NCBI RefSeq assembly: GCF_001632365.1 | Contig: NW_024468514.1 | Coordinates: forward strand, 377,862 to 441,861 | Reading direction: 5' to 3' | Origin: Laetiporus sulphureus 93-53 | Lineage: Eukaryota; Basidiomycota; Agaricomycetes; Polyporales; Laetiporaceae | Length of the DNA stretch: 64,000 bases | Part shown: one piece after another, positions 36,326 through 46,551 of the stretch | Layout of the letters: each line of letters starts with the position of its first letter | How positions within the stretch are numbered: position 1 is the stretch's first letter | The notes under the pieces: model-generated | Databases searched by the model: none | What the model was told of the DNA's origin: nothing | What the model saw: the letters and a program-made list of their open reading frames with translations, nothing else | Made by a program: the position numbers and the translations under genes

Positions 36326-36555
36326 TGACTGGTTAATGAATATTTGGTCCCTTCTACGGTATTTGGGTTACGTCCGCACTACGTATAGACACTGTTAACG
36401 GCTCTCAGACTCTGCGCGTCGGCGATAGCTCGGCCTCGCTAAGCTTTCACGTGCAGCGCAGCGTGCTTGTGTATCCGTAGTACGTACATGGTGGATGGAA
36501 GTGCTGGTACAAATCGAACTCCACGTCACCGCGGCTGCCGTTCACACAGCTTGCT

Positions 36556-36830
36556 AGAGAGAGTTAGCGAGAACAATTGCACGAGCCTCGTGTAGCCTGC
36601 GTCCTGGGAGATTCGGCCAGCACAGCCGGCGGGATCTGTTTTGATGACGGCTACGCGGCCCAACGCGGTTGTCGGACAAACTTGAATGGAGTCCTTCCCG
36701 CGATGACGACTTATACCTCACGAATTCTGCAGAAAATCAGAGGAGGTGTGAAGACAATGGGCAGGCTCATGACTAGAGGAAGATGGCTCCGGATACCGAG
36801 GAGAGGAAGGCCGATAGATAAACTTGTGAG
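36556..36830. repeat. Segment A', second copy of the F-box upstream segment
   Basis: Direct repeat of 33507-33776. Its right end (gccgatagataaacttgtgag) abuts the left end of the copia LTR at 36831. No F-box coding sequence lies next to this copy. Confidence 0.75.
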
Positions 36831-37047
36831 TGTTGAGAAAGCCGAACCTCACGACCGAGGCTCGAGGACAAGCCGAGGTACCGAGGCCCTCACAAACGAG
36901 AGTCCGGACCAATGTGGCTGAGGGATTAGATAATATTTCCTAATGTGTACATGTATATATAAAGGAATGCCATATCGGGAAGATCCGCATCATCCTTCAT
37001 CCCGGACGCTCACCCCGTGTTCTGTGTTCCCAATCTGAGGCTTAATA
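36831..37047 (+). repeat. Putative copia 5' LTR
   Basis: Starts tgttgagaaagcc directly after segment A' and ends just before the primer-binding site. It contains a TATA-like run (tatatataaag, about 36954-36964). The 3' partner LTR is missing, so the borders cannot be confirmed by pairing, and the 3' end lacks the usual CA. Confidence 0.5.
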
Positions 37048-37059
37048 GGTTATGAGCCC
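37048..37059 (+). promoter_or_regulatory. Copia primer-binding site, half-tRNA type
   Basis: ggttatgagccc is the exact complement of the anticodon stem-loop segment GGGCUCAUAACC of eukaryotic initiator tRNA-Met. Copia-group elements are known to prime from an internal fragment of that tRNA. Confidence 0.7.
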
Positions 37060-37121
37060 CAGGCTTTCGGATTAACCTCGAACCTTATCGATTGATTGCT
37101 CTGACATCATTACTTGGCAAC

Positions 37122-38215
37122 ATGGCTGAAGAGAAAGAGAGATTGTTGTACCTGCACATTGAGCCCCTAAAAGAAGACACTTGGATGCCCTGAAAGACCA
37201 AGATGGAGGCCATCCTCGATGATAAAGGGCTCTTGCCCTGGATTAAGGGCAAGAAGAAGAAGCCCGAGATCCAAATTGTCGGAGACCCCGAAGAGATCCA
37301 AGTGCGTGAAGATGAGATCAAAGAATGGGAAAAGAAAGACCATTCCGCACGCACCATTATCACGATCAATCTCGGCAACAACCAGATTGTGAATGTGACA
37401 GGTGCGACATCTGCTCGAGACATGTGAAAGAAACTCCACATGGTTAAGGAGCAACGCGGGCAAAGCGGTATCGATTCTCTCATTCGACGTCTCTACTGTA
37501 CATATGCGGGCGAAGGAGACAACATCGGGAAACATATGAAGGAGTTATGCAAGATCTAAGAAGAGCTACATGTCATGGGAAATGAGATTGACGACAAGCA
37601 ATCTCATAATGTCATTGTCACCTCATTGCCTGATAGCTGGAAGACGTTCACGGACACCTATTTCAGATTCTGAGGTGAGCTCATCGATAGTGACGATGAG
37701 GAGAGAGAGGAACAGAGGCGAGAGAGAGAGAGAGGAAGAGGAACATAACCATGCAACAACTCATTGGGATAGTTCTCGATGAGTGACGCTGCCGCAAAGA
37801 TCACGATCTGAGCTCGGAAACAGATCAAGCAATGATAGCCACTCACGGGAAGAGGAAGCGTTCCTCGGAGTGCCTGAAGAATCTCGGAGCTAAAGCTGAG
37901 TCCTCAGACAATGCGATCATCTGTCCCAACTGCGACAAGCCATGTCACACCAAAGCCAAATGCTTTGCTAAGGGAGGCAGAAAGAAAGGCCAGTGGCTGC
38001 AGTGGTGGAAGAGACCTGATGAAAAGAGGCAGAAAAGAGTGGATCGCACCAACAAGGGTGAAGGATCCTCGAAGGGCAAAAAACACGCATTTGTAGTGCA
38101 TGATTCTAATGAAGATCAGAACACTGTATCCGTAGGTGATTCTGATGAAGATATTTCTTCATTTTATTCGTGGATTGCTGATACAGCGACGACCTCACAT
38201 GTCACAAACTGACGT
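37122..38215 (+). pseudogene. Copia Gag and start of protease (decayed)
   Basis: ATG at 37122, MAEEKERLLYLHIEPLKED, then a premature TGA at 37191-37193 where a tryptophan codon is expected. The UBN2-type gag core follows (MEAILDDKGLLPWIKG, IRRLYCTYAGEGDNIGKHMK), with further stops such as the TAA after ELCKI. A canonical CCHC zinc knuckle is intact, CPNCDKPCHTKAKC (C-x2-C-x4-H-x4-C, about 37921-37962). The protease start reads WIADTATTSH (about 38172-38201), where the copia family usually has D-T/S-G-A. The decay pattern is mostly nonsense changes explainable by C-to-T or G-to-A. Confidence 0.8.
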
Positions 38216-38922
38216 GAGATCTTCACATCGTATTAAGCGCTTGAGAATCATGCCATCTCTGGATTAAATCCAGGGAGCTTAGCGGCAGTTGGCCGTGGCT
38301 CTGTAGATCTCGAAAGCACATTTGGAGATCAAAAAGTGCGATTCTGACTCACAATGTGCTATATGTGCTGCAGGCACACCACAACTTAATTTCGCTTGGG
38401 TAGTCGCATTGTTGCAGAAAATAAAAGAGCTATTCTCACTGATAAAAATGAGAAGACGTTGGTGTCACAGATTTTCATCACAAAGTCCACACGTAACTTT
38501 TCTCATGCCACAGATCATGTGCTTCACCAATATCTCACGCCACTCAGCCACAGACGTGACACGTAGAGATCAGGTGATAGTCCACATCACATGCTATGGT
38601 TCAGACTCACGGATGATACGGTCGGACCTGTCTATTCCAGGATACCATAGAGGCACCCATTTGGGAACAAAGGGAACAAGGACTATTGTTATACATCGGA
38701 CTCCCGCTTTCTATTAGTTTAGCCAGAAGCCAAGATAAGCACGATGTTCACACCAGAGAACAAAAGGGAAACCAAGATAGGCACGATGTTCACATGCGCT
38801 ACTGCGGCAACCATCGATCTTTCCACTTATTGTTCTACTCCTGGACATTCCATTGCTTCATGTATGGCCATTAGCTTATACCCGTAGATAGGTAGCTTAG
38901 GTAAGATAGCCCGCTGTACGTG

Positions 38923-38930
38923 TATATAAG
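38923..38930 (+). promoter_or_regulatory. G1 LTR TATA box
   Basis: TATATAAG, repeated in all LTRs of the pair (G2 5' LTR: minus 56263-56256). It fixes the expected RNA start near 38955. Confidence 0.75.
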
Positions 38931-38954
38931 ACCAGCTATGTAGAGGACGAAACT

Positions 38955-38967
38955 TCAGATTGTTTCT
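38955..38967 (+). promoter_or_regulatory. Presumed RNA 5' end / self-primer sequence of G1
   Basis: tcagattgtttct starts 32 bases after the first base of the TATA box. It is the exact reverse complement of 39186-39198, just downstream of the LTR, as expected if the RNA 5' end folds back and primes minus-strand synthesis. Confidence 0.7.
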
Positions 38968-39185
38968 CCTCGTCTACTACCGTAGCACTTACTGAGCCTA
39001 ACCAGCTCCTACATATATCTCTCACCCTCTGCTACGCTTGCTTCATCAACAAGTAAGTCATAGGCTCTTGTGCCACTTGAGGGTTCAGGAGAATCATTTG
39101 GGATCAGGGGGATCAGGACGGCACGTTCCTCATGACCGTTCCTTTTTAGTCTCTTTGTTCTCTCGTCCAGCGGTGCTGTGACATT

Positions 39186-39198
39186 AGAAACAATCTGA
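39186..39198 (+). promoter_or_regulatory. G1 primer-binding site (self-priming type)
   Basis: agaaacaatctga, two bases after the LTR end. It lacks the TGG start of a usual tRNA site and pairs over 13 bases with 38955-38967. Confidence 0.7.
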
Positions 39199-39221
39199 CA
39201 ATTTTCTGCGCCCCTGCTTAG

Positions 39222-40001
39222 TGTCTAACACAAGTGGTCATGTATTTTCAGTGCAAGCAGCTCTGAGCTGCCCAAGGCACCAAAGTGCAAGGCCACCCCC
39301 AGGAGTGATCTCGACGCTCACTACAAGCATCAGGAAACCAACAAGGAGTGCGGAAGGCTCCTCACACTTGCATCATTAGGCACATCATCCACAGACAGGC
39401 AGCGTGCTGCAGCAAGGGTTGTCGACACCACCCACATCATAAAGTAGGGAATCATCTGCAAGCCCCGTGATTGCACCCCACCACTTGAACGCTACAAACC
39501 TAGATGCGGATGTCTTACCATGGGTGGTCGCAAGCCAGCGCCACCCCCAGAGCTCATCACATCCAACACAATTCTCCCTCCGTCATTGCTCCCATCCCAG
39601 TTCAGCCCCTCCTGAACTTTATAAAGACCAACACCGTTGCACATCCCATTCGCCCACTTCCATCTAGAGTCAGGCTAACAATCCATATCGAGACACTCAC
39701 AAAGCAGGTAGATGCTACCCGCTTCAGGCTCCAGCTAATACTAGGAGTGTTCTTGTATCGTCTCAAGGACGAGCACTAGGGACCTATCTACAGCCTCACT
39801 ACAGAACTCGACAAGGTCTGCACTGACCTACACACTGGAACGTGCACCTACATGTTCATCGAAAAGCAGGTCATCAATACGGTCTGTCTGGAGATAGGAA
39901 GCATCAGCTTCAAGCAGATAGGAAAGGAAGAGAGGCTACAGGAGATCATCAAGGCTCTGGTTTTCATCGCAAAGAAGCGATACCTGAACTTTTTGTATTA
40001 G
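39222..40001 (+). pseudogene. G1 ORF1 upstream of Gag (decayed)
   Basis: Counterpart of the better-preserved G2 ORF1 (55113-55967). It starts within gtgtctaacacaagtggtc, has lost about 70 bases after the word gtgcaagcag, and contains further breaks. The second half is recognisable (VDATRFRLQLILGVFLYRLK, CTYMFIEKQVINTV, KQIGKEERLQEIIKALVFI). It ends NFLY then TAG at 39999-40001, in the same frame as the Gag ATG at 40023. Function unknown; no domain recognised. Confidence 0.65.
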
Positions 40002-40022
40002 TTTACATATCTTTATGTCGCA

Positions 40023-41652
40023 ATGGAAGAAGCTGATCGTGCATATGCGTCTACATTCAGACAGAGGATGGAAGACATACTCCACCCCAACATCGAAACA
40101 GCACATGATGGAAGCACTCCGCAAGCATCGCAACGCAACTCACCTGAGCCTGGGCTAGGTTCCCAGGACTCTGCATCGCGAATCAGAGGACCCACATCCC
40201 CGACACCATCACTTTTACCTGCATATGTCTCTCTCACTTGGGAGTTTGATGGGCACCAATTCGAGCATCTAGAAGATGCGCTGAGGCAGTCCACGCCCGG
40301 AGAAGTCCTGGATCATATCCGTGAATGGGTCATAGTCGCAATGAAGCTCACTGTCCACACGGAAGTCGTGAAGGTTTACAATGTGCTCGAAAACAAGCTA
40401 TACGAGCATAAAAGGGCCTTCGACTCCATCATCCAGAACAACAAGAGCGAGCATCGATTAAAGGAGGCAGTCCTCTAGACAGAAATTGGAAAGCTTAGTG
40501 ATAGGATCCTCGTGCAAGACATGCACATAACGGTTTTAAACAACGAGCTTGCCAGGATGCAAGCGGCAATGCTGGATATCAGAAAAGAGATGATGGAAGT
40601 CAAGTCCGCAAACACCAAGCTGCAGCATGAGCTAGCTTTACTCAAAGCAAGCAGTGTCATGGTGATGCAAGGTCACACCTCCGGCATGGTCCAATCGAAC
40701 AGGCCCTGTGTCAAAATTGCCGAACCTCCACACTACTCGGGCAAAGGAAGTCTGGAGGATTGGCTCCAATAACTCGGCATATGGATGCGGTGGAATGAGA
40801 TCAACGATGACGAGCATAAAATTACCACAGCCCTGCTACACTTGGAAGGTGGTGCATTCACCTACATGTCCAAATACATGACCAAGGCAGCGGCACAGCA
40901 ATCACTCAGTACATGGAACGACTTTGTCGACGTTCTCAAGGTTAACTACAGGACCCTCAACCCAGACAAGGATGCGCAACAACATTTGAAGGAAATCTGC
41001 ACAAAGACCTACCCAACTATGGTTTCCTTCACAGAAAAGTTCCACCAATGGGCCACCAAGACTAACTTAGGGCACACTGCACTCATCGGTTACATCACTG
41101 AACATCGTGACAAGGACGTGCACCAAGCAATGGTGACACGAGACAGTCTAGGAATCGCTGACCCCACCACATGGCCAGAATACCTCGACTTATGTATGTC
41201 TTCAATTGGAGTCCAAGTTCAGAGCCGACAAGGCAGGACAGCGCAGAACAATGGCACCATCGTCACAAGCACCTAAACCTTGAAAAGACCCCAACGCAAT
41301 GGATGTGGATCGAGTATTCACCCTCACCAAGGAGCAAGAAGGATGGCTGGAAAAGAAGCTGTGCGTATGATGCAGGAAACACCCCTTCATTTTTAAACAG
41401 CAATGCCCAGACCCCAAGTATAAAGGCAAATTCGAAATGCCAAAACGGGGACAAGCAACAAGGGCAATATCAACAACGGCATCATCAACAAGCTTCGACG
41501 ACAGCAAGGCGAGAGAGGAAGCAGCCCATGCTTTCATCACCAGCTACAACGTGAAGGGAAAGGAAAGAGAGGCAGAACTGGAGCCAGCTGTCAAAGCAGC
41601 TAGGATCACGGAGGTGAAAGATGATGAGGATTTTCTTCGGCGGGTTCTCTGA
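40023..41652 (+). pseudogene. G1 Gag (decayed)
   Basis: ATG at 40023, MEEADRAYASTFRQRMED, then a coiled-coil region (about 40440-40640), then the gag-type capsid core: PHYSGKGSLEDWLQ, HKITTALLHLEGGAFTYM, FVDVLKVNYRTLNPDKDAQQ. The atypical zinc knuckle region lies around 41355-41405, and the frame ends EDFLRRVL with the stop at 41650-41652, the same end as in G2. Premature stops at 40476-40478 and near 40770, and frame changes near 41270, make it non-functional as read. Confidence 0.8.
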
Positions 41653-41693
41653 GGTCTGGCCAGAGTTGCCATAGACATTGTAGTAGTACCTAC

Positions 41694-44600
41694 TTGCTCT
41701 CGCATGTACCAGTATCAAGTTTTCTATACATTGCATCTACTGGTTCATCAAAACATGCGATCGATTTACCTGTTCACCTCAAACAGGGAGTAAGGGATGC
41801 CCAAACTGAGGCGCTCCTCGATTCAGGAGCATATTCTTGCTACATCAACCCACGGCTGGTTGATCAGTTGAGTCTCGCTACGATCTCACTTGAGAAGGAG
41901 ATCAGGGTTTATAACGCAGACACATCCCACAACAAGGGTGGAACCATTTAGAAAAGGGTTCTTCTAAGTATAACTATTGAAAATCACACAAGCAGACAAA
42001 GCCTGCTGGTTACCGATATAGGCCATAAGGACATTATACTAGGCATGAGTTTCCTCAAGGAGCACAACCCAGAGGTAGATTGGGGAAAACTCACAGTCGA
42101 CTTCACCCAGTGCCCACAAAGATGCACACCCTCACAGGTAGCAGTCCAGGAGGAGGACCTGGAAGACACAAACATCCCCCACATCGAAGACCTAATGGAG
42201 TTCGTCAGTTCTCAGGAGTTAGGTGACAACTGGAATGACATGGACAGCTTCATTAGATGGGTGTCATTATCAGAAGACCCTGATGCACAAGCCGTAGCAT
42301 TGCTCATTATGGGTCTTGACACCAAGAGGAATCAGGATAGAGCACCGCAAAAAGGAGAACAGGACAAAGACTACTGGTCCGCCTATGTCCCTAAACACTT
42401 CCACGAGTATGGCGATGTGTTCTCCAAGAAGCAGTCAGAATGAATGCCCACAAGAAAGCCCTACGATCATCTAATCGAACTTGTTTCAGAGGCATCGTTA
42501 CCACGCCCGGCAAAGTTATATCCTATGAACCTACAGGAAAGAAATTCACTCGACACGTGGATAGACCAAGAGTTGGCCAAAGGATACATCAAGAGATCAA
42601 GGAGTCCAACAGCAGCACCCATCTTCTTCATCAAAAAGAAAGACAGATCACTGAGGCTAGTACAAGACTACAGGAACCTCAATGCAGTTATGAAGAAGAA
42701 CAAGTTTCTGATCCCATGCATCTCAGACCTCATTGACAGACTCTCCCATGCTAGTATATTCTCGAAGCTTGACCTGAGATGGGGGTTCAATAACATAAGG
42801 ATTAGGGAAGGAGACGAAGAGAAAGCTGCCTTCATCACACATCGTGGCCTCCTCGAACCCACCGTAATGTACTTCAGTTTCTGCAATGCTCCCAGCACCT
42901 TCTAAACCATGATGAATACAGTCCTTATGAAGACTTAATTCGTACTGGAAAGGTGGTAGTCTACCTAGACGACATCCTCATTTTTACGGACGATCTCAAA
43001 GAACACCAACAACTAGTAAAAGCAGTTCTACAGCGCCTCCGGGACAATGACTTATATGCCAAACTGGAGAAATGCTTCTTTGAACAGTCCTCAATCGAAT
43101 ATCTTGGCATGATTATCAGCAAGAACTCAGTACAGATGGACCCTGCTAAGGTTGAAGATGTACTTGGCTGGCCCGCACCTACTAAGGTCAAACAAGTACA
43201 GGCCTTTTTAGGATTTGCGAATTTCTACAGGCGATTTATAAAGGACTTTGCTAAACTCACATGACCTTTAACACTTCTCACCTGTAAGGACGTGCCCTGG
43301 CAATGGAAAGAAGAGCAAGACCAAGCCTTCAGTGCACTCAAAATGGTGTTCACCTCAGCCCCGATCCTACAACTCCCCAACGACACTGCACCATATTGTC
43401 TGGAGACTGATTCTTCAGACTATGCAACTGGTGCAGTACTCGAACAATTAGGAGAAGACAAGCTATGGCATCCAGTCACATACTACTCAAGTCACTCAAC
43501 AAACACGAAAGAAACTACGAGATTTACGACAAAGAGATGCTTGCAATCATTTGGGCACTAGAAGAATACCGGCACTATTTAGAAGGACACCCAGAACCCA
43601 TTGAGATTTGGTCAGACCACCTCAACCTTACATACTTCTGCCAGGCACAGAAGTTATCCTGGCGCCAAGTGCGCTGGTCATTATTCCTCACACAATTCAA
43701 TTTTGTACTCAGTCACTGACCTGGAAAGACAATGCTTCATGCTGATCCTCTGTCCAGGAGGCCAGATCATGAGAGGGGGGTAGACAGCGACAATTCGAAT
43801 CAAATGCTGTTAAAACCTGAATTTTTCACTATCAATGCGATTCGACCCACTCACGCATCTGAAGTTGATGATGCTCAACTACTGGAAAGGATCAAGAAGG
43901 CACTCACAGATGACATGATGACCAAGGATTATTGTGCACTTTTGACTACAGGACAGCGCAAATTTGGGAAAAACCTCGCAGAATGGAACTTCGAGCATGG
44001 ACTGCTGCTCCATCGTGGAAAGGTTTACGTCCTCAAAGATCAACAGCTATGCCTAGACCTAATAAAGCTCCATCATGACACCTTGCCAGCTGGACACCCA
44101 GGCAGGTTCAAAATGTTGGAGTTCATCACTCGGAATTATTGGTGGCCAGGAATGTCCATAATGGTTAAGCAATACGTGCAAGGTTGCGACAGTTGTCAAT
44201 GCAACAAGTACTCAAGAGAAAAACCATACAGACTATTACAACCAAATGAGGTACTGGGAGGATCATGAAAAATCGTCACAGTCGATCTCATCACACAACT
44301 TCCCCCAGCCATGGACTTTAGGGGAGAAAAGAAGATGGCAATACTCGTCGTCATTGACAGACTCACGAAACGAGCACACTTTTACGGAACAGATGACACA
44401 GTCACTTCGTCGCAAGTCGCTAACATATTCTATAATGAAGTCTTCAAACTCCACGGACTGCCGCACCAGATTATCTCAGACAGAGGTACTCAATTTGCGA
44501 GCAAGCTATTCCAGAAGTTCTGCCAGAAGCTCAGTATAAAGTCAACAATGTCAACTGCATACCATCCCCAAACAGATGGTCAGACAGAAAGGGTTAACCA

Positions 44601-45853
44601 GGTGTTGGAACAGTACCTTCGCATGTACTGCAACCACAGACAAAATGATTGGGTCTATTATCTGCCAACAGCAGAATTTTCATACAACAACCAGACCCAT
44701 GAATCCAGCGCACTTTCCCCCTTCTTTGTCGAATATGGCCGACACCCAAAAATGGCACCAGACGTACACGAATGAATACGTCATCCCTCATTGGAACATT
44801 TATTTGCCCACCGATCTGAGGCACAAGAACAGGCAAAGGCGGCATTGGAAGTTTCAGCCTCACGGATGAAATGGTACTTCAACGAGAAAAAGGGAGAAGT
44901 CCCATTCAAAGTTGGAGATCTAGTACTACTCAAAGGAAAGGACCTGTGAGTAAAAGTCAAGTCCGCGAAGCTAGGCACACAAAACTTCGGACCTTACAAA
45001 GTACTTCAGAAGCTAGGTCCAGTCACATTTAAACTGGAACTGCCTAAACAAATGAGGGTCCACCTGGTCTTCCATGCTAGCAAGTTGATCATGTATCATC
45101 AAGACACGGTCGCAAACTAAGCCTCCAGCTATAGAAATCGAAGGAGAACCAGAATTCGAAGTTGAGGAAATACTAGACTCGAAGGTCGTAAGGGGAAGGG
45201 TCCAATACCTCGTCAAATGGAAAGGCTATGACCATTCTGATGATACATGGCAACCCCAAACAAATCTTACCAACGCCGATGAGCTTCTTCAAGAATTCCA
45301 CCAACAACACCCAGATGCAGCCAAAGCACCAATCAGGGTCGTCACTTTTGGTGAAAAATGCTTCAAATTATCCTCATATGAAGTTGCACCGATCTCCACA
45401 CACAGAATCAATATGTCTGACCATCCGGATGAGTTCTTCCTATATCATAAAATGACAGACCTCACCAAATCACCAAAGAAATCCTCAAATGAAGCAGCAG
45501 GATGGGATATTTATGCAGCAGAAACACATGAAATCCCTCCGCATTCACGAGCTGTGGTAGATACAGGAGTCACCATAGACCCTTCCAAATATACCTATAC
45601 ATGAATAGCTCCATGCAGCGGACTGGCTGCAAGAGGAATTGACGTGGGAGCAGGAGTTGTTGACCCTGATTACACTGGAGAACTCAAGGTCGTACTGATT
45701 AACACAACAGATTTCATATTTTCGATAAAACCGGGAGACAGGATAGCTCAAATAATCTTCGAGTATTACGCTGAAGGGCTTCCCTCTCGAAGTTACCAAC
45801 CGTTGTGAGCAACTAGAAGGGGAAACAAAGGTTTTGGCTCCTCGGGACAATGA
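41694..45853 (+). pseudogene. G1 Pol: protease-RT-RNaseH-integrase-chromodomain-dUTPase (decayed)
   Basis: Domain order: protease with ALLDSGAYSCYI (41812); RT from PTRKPYDHLIEL (42446), with VQDYRNLNAVMKKN and VVYLDDILIF (42955-42984); RNase H with [20 protein letters not shown] (43399) and [19 protein letters not shown]; integrase zinc region KLHHDTLPAGHPG plus CDSCQCNK (44065-44206), then ISDRGTQFASKLF and QTERVNQVLEQYLR; chromodomain with [20 protein letters not shown] (about 45160); dUTPase 45450-45853. Stops and frameshifts occur, for example a TAA after APSTF at 42903, then a frameshift, and TGA at 43262, 43717, 44773, 44947, 45602 and 45806. Normally one polyprotein; here inactive as read. 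Confidence 0.9.
45450..45853 (+). pseudogene. G1 dUTPase domain at the Pol C terminus
   Basis: Trimeric-type dUTP pyrophosphatase, which hydrolyses dUTP to dUMP and PPi and limits uracil in DNA. Motif I is [16 protein letters not shown] (45490-45537). Motif II is read as IAPCSGLA directly after a TGA (45602-45604) that probably replaced the arginine codon of the usual R-x-A-P-R-S-G-L. Motif III is [20 protein letters not shown] with the catalytic aspartate. Motif IV is [12 protein letters not shown], and motif V is GNKGFGSSGQ just before the TGA at 45851-45853. The polypurine tract and 3' LTR follow within 18 bases, so the domain is part of the element and not a flanking gene. Confidence 0.88.
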
Positions 45854-45871
45854 GCCTTAAGAGGGGGTTAG

Positions 45872-46551
45872 TATCACAGATTTTCACCACAAAGTCTGCA
45901 CGTGACTTTTCTCATGCCACAGATCACGTGCTTCATCAATATCTCACACCACTCAGCCACAGACGTGACGTGTAGAGATCAGGTGATAGTCCACATCACA
46001 TGCTATGGTCCAGACCCATGGATGATATGGTTCAGACCTGTCTATTCCAGGATACAATAGAGGCACCCATTTGGGAACAAAGGGAACAAGGACTATTGTT
46101 ATACATCAGACTCCCGCTTCCTATTAGTTTAGTCAGAAGCCAAGATAAGCACGATGTTCGCACGCGCTACTGCGGCAACCATCGATCTTCCCACTTATTG
46201 TTCTACTCCTGGACATTCCATTGTTTCATGTATGGCCATTAGCTTACACCCGTAGACAGGTAGCTTAGATAAGATAGCCCGCTGTACGTGTATATAAGAC
46301 CAGCCATGTAGAGGACGAAACTTCAGATTGTTTCTCCTCGTCTACTACCGTAGCACTTACTGAGCCTAACCAGCTCCTACATATATCTCTCACCCTCCAC
46401 TATGCTTGCTTTATCAACAAGTAAGTCATAGGCTCTTGTGCCACTTGAGGATTCAGGGGAATCATTTGAGATCAGGGGGATCAGGACGGCACGTTCCACG
46501 TGACCGTTCCTTTTTAGTCTCTTTGTTCTCTCGTCCAGCGGTGCTGTGACA
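45872..46551 (+). repeat. G1 3' LTR (680 bp)
   Basis: Partner of 38463-39183. It is 41 bases shorter because one of the two ~42-base internal units is missing. Of the first ~118 aligned bases, about ten differ from the 5' LTR, all transitions. Self-primer segment at 46323-46335. Confidence 0.9.

Larger units (their letters stand above)
36831..38462 (+). mobile_element. Ty1/copia retrotransposon, 5' part (decayed, split)
   Basis: Left fragment of one copia element. It has a putative LTR (36831-37047), a primer-binding site, gag, and the beginning of the protease. It is interrupted at 38463 by gypsy element G1. The reading frame around the junction continues on the other side: the codons before 38462 (KNEKTL) line up with those after 46551 (VIYCHTSRLF). 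The right fragment is 46552-48552. No 3' LTR was found. Confidence 0.85.
38463..39183 (+). repeat. G1 5' LTR (721 bp)
   Basis: Begins TGTCACAG and ends CTGTGACA. It contains two copies of a ~42-base unit (from 38730 and 38772), TATATAAG at 38923-38930 and a presumed transcription start 32 bases after the start of that box. Confidence 0.93.
38463..46551 (+). mobile_element. Ty3/gypsy chromovirus G1 with dUTPase (plus orientation)
   Basis: Complete but mutated LTR retrotransposon of 8.1 kb inserted into the copia element. Order: 5' LTR, self-priming site, ORF1, Gag, protease, reverse transcriptase, RNase H, integrase, chromodomain, dUTPase, polypurine tract (about 45859-45868), 3' LTR. The LTR ends carry the inverted repeat TGTCACAG/CTGTGACA, the 3' LTR start being mutated to TATCACAG. 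Flanks are acgttgg on the left and gttatc on the right, which rejoin the copia frame; a full 5-base target duplication is not preserved. A second copy, G2, lies at 48553-56724 in the opposite direction. Confidence 0.93.

Noticed and set aside
39184..39200. tRNA primer-binding site after the gypsy LTR
   Set aside because: The sequence does not start with TGG and no tRNA 3' end is matched, while complementarity to the LTR is perfect over 13 bases.
42444..45853. Reassigned TGA codon (TGA read as arginine) in the gypsy elements
   Set aside because: CGA codons also remain in the same frames, one site is CGA in one copy and TGA in the other, and host genes nearby use TGA as stop. Deamination is simpler.
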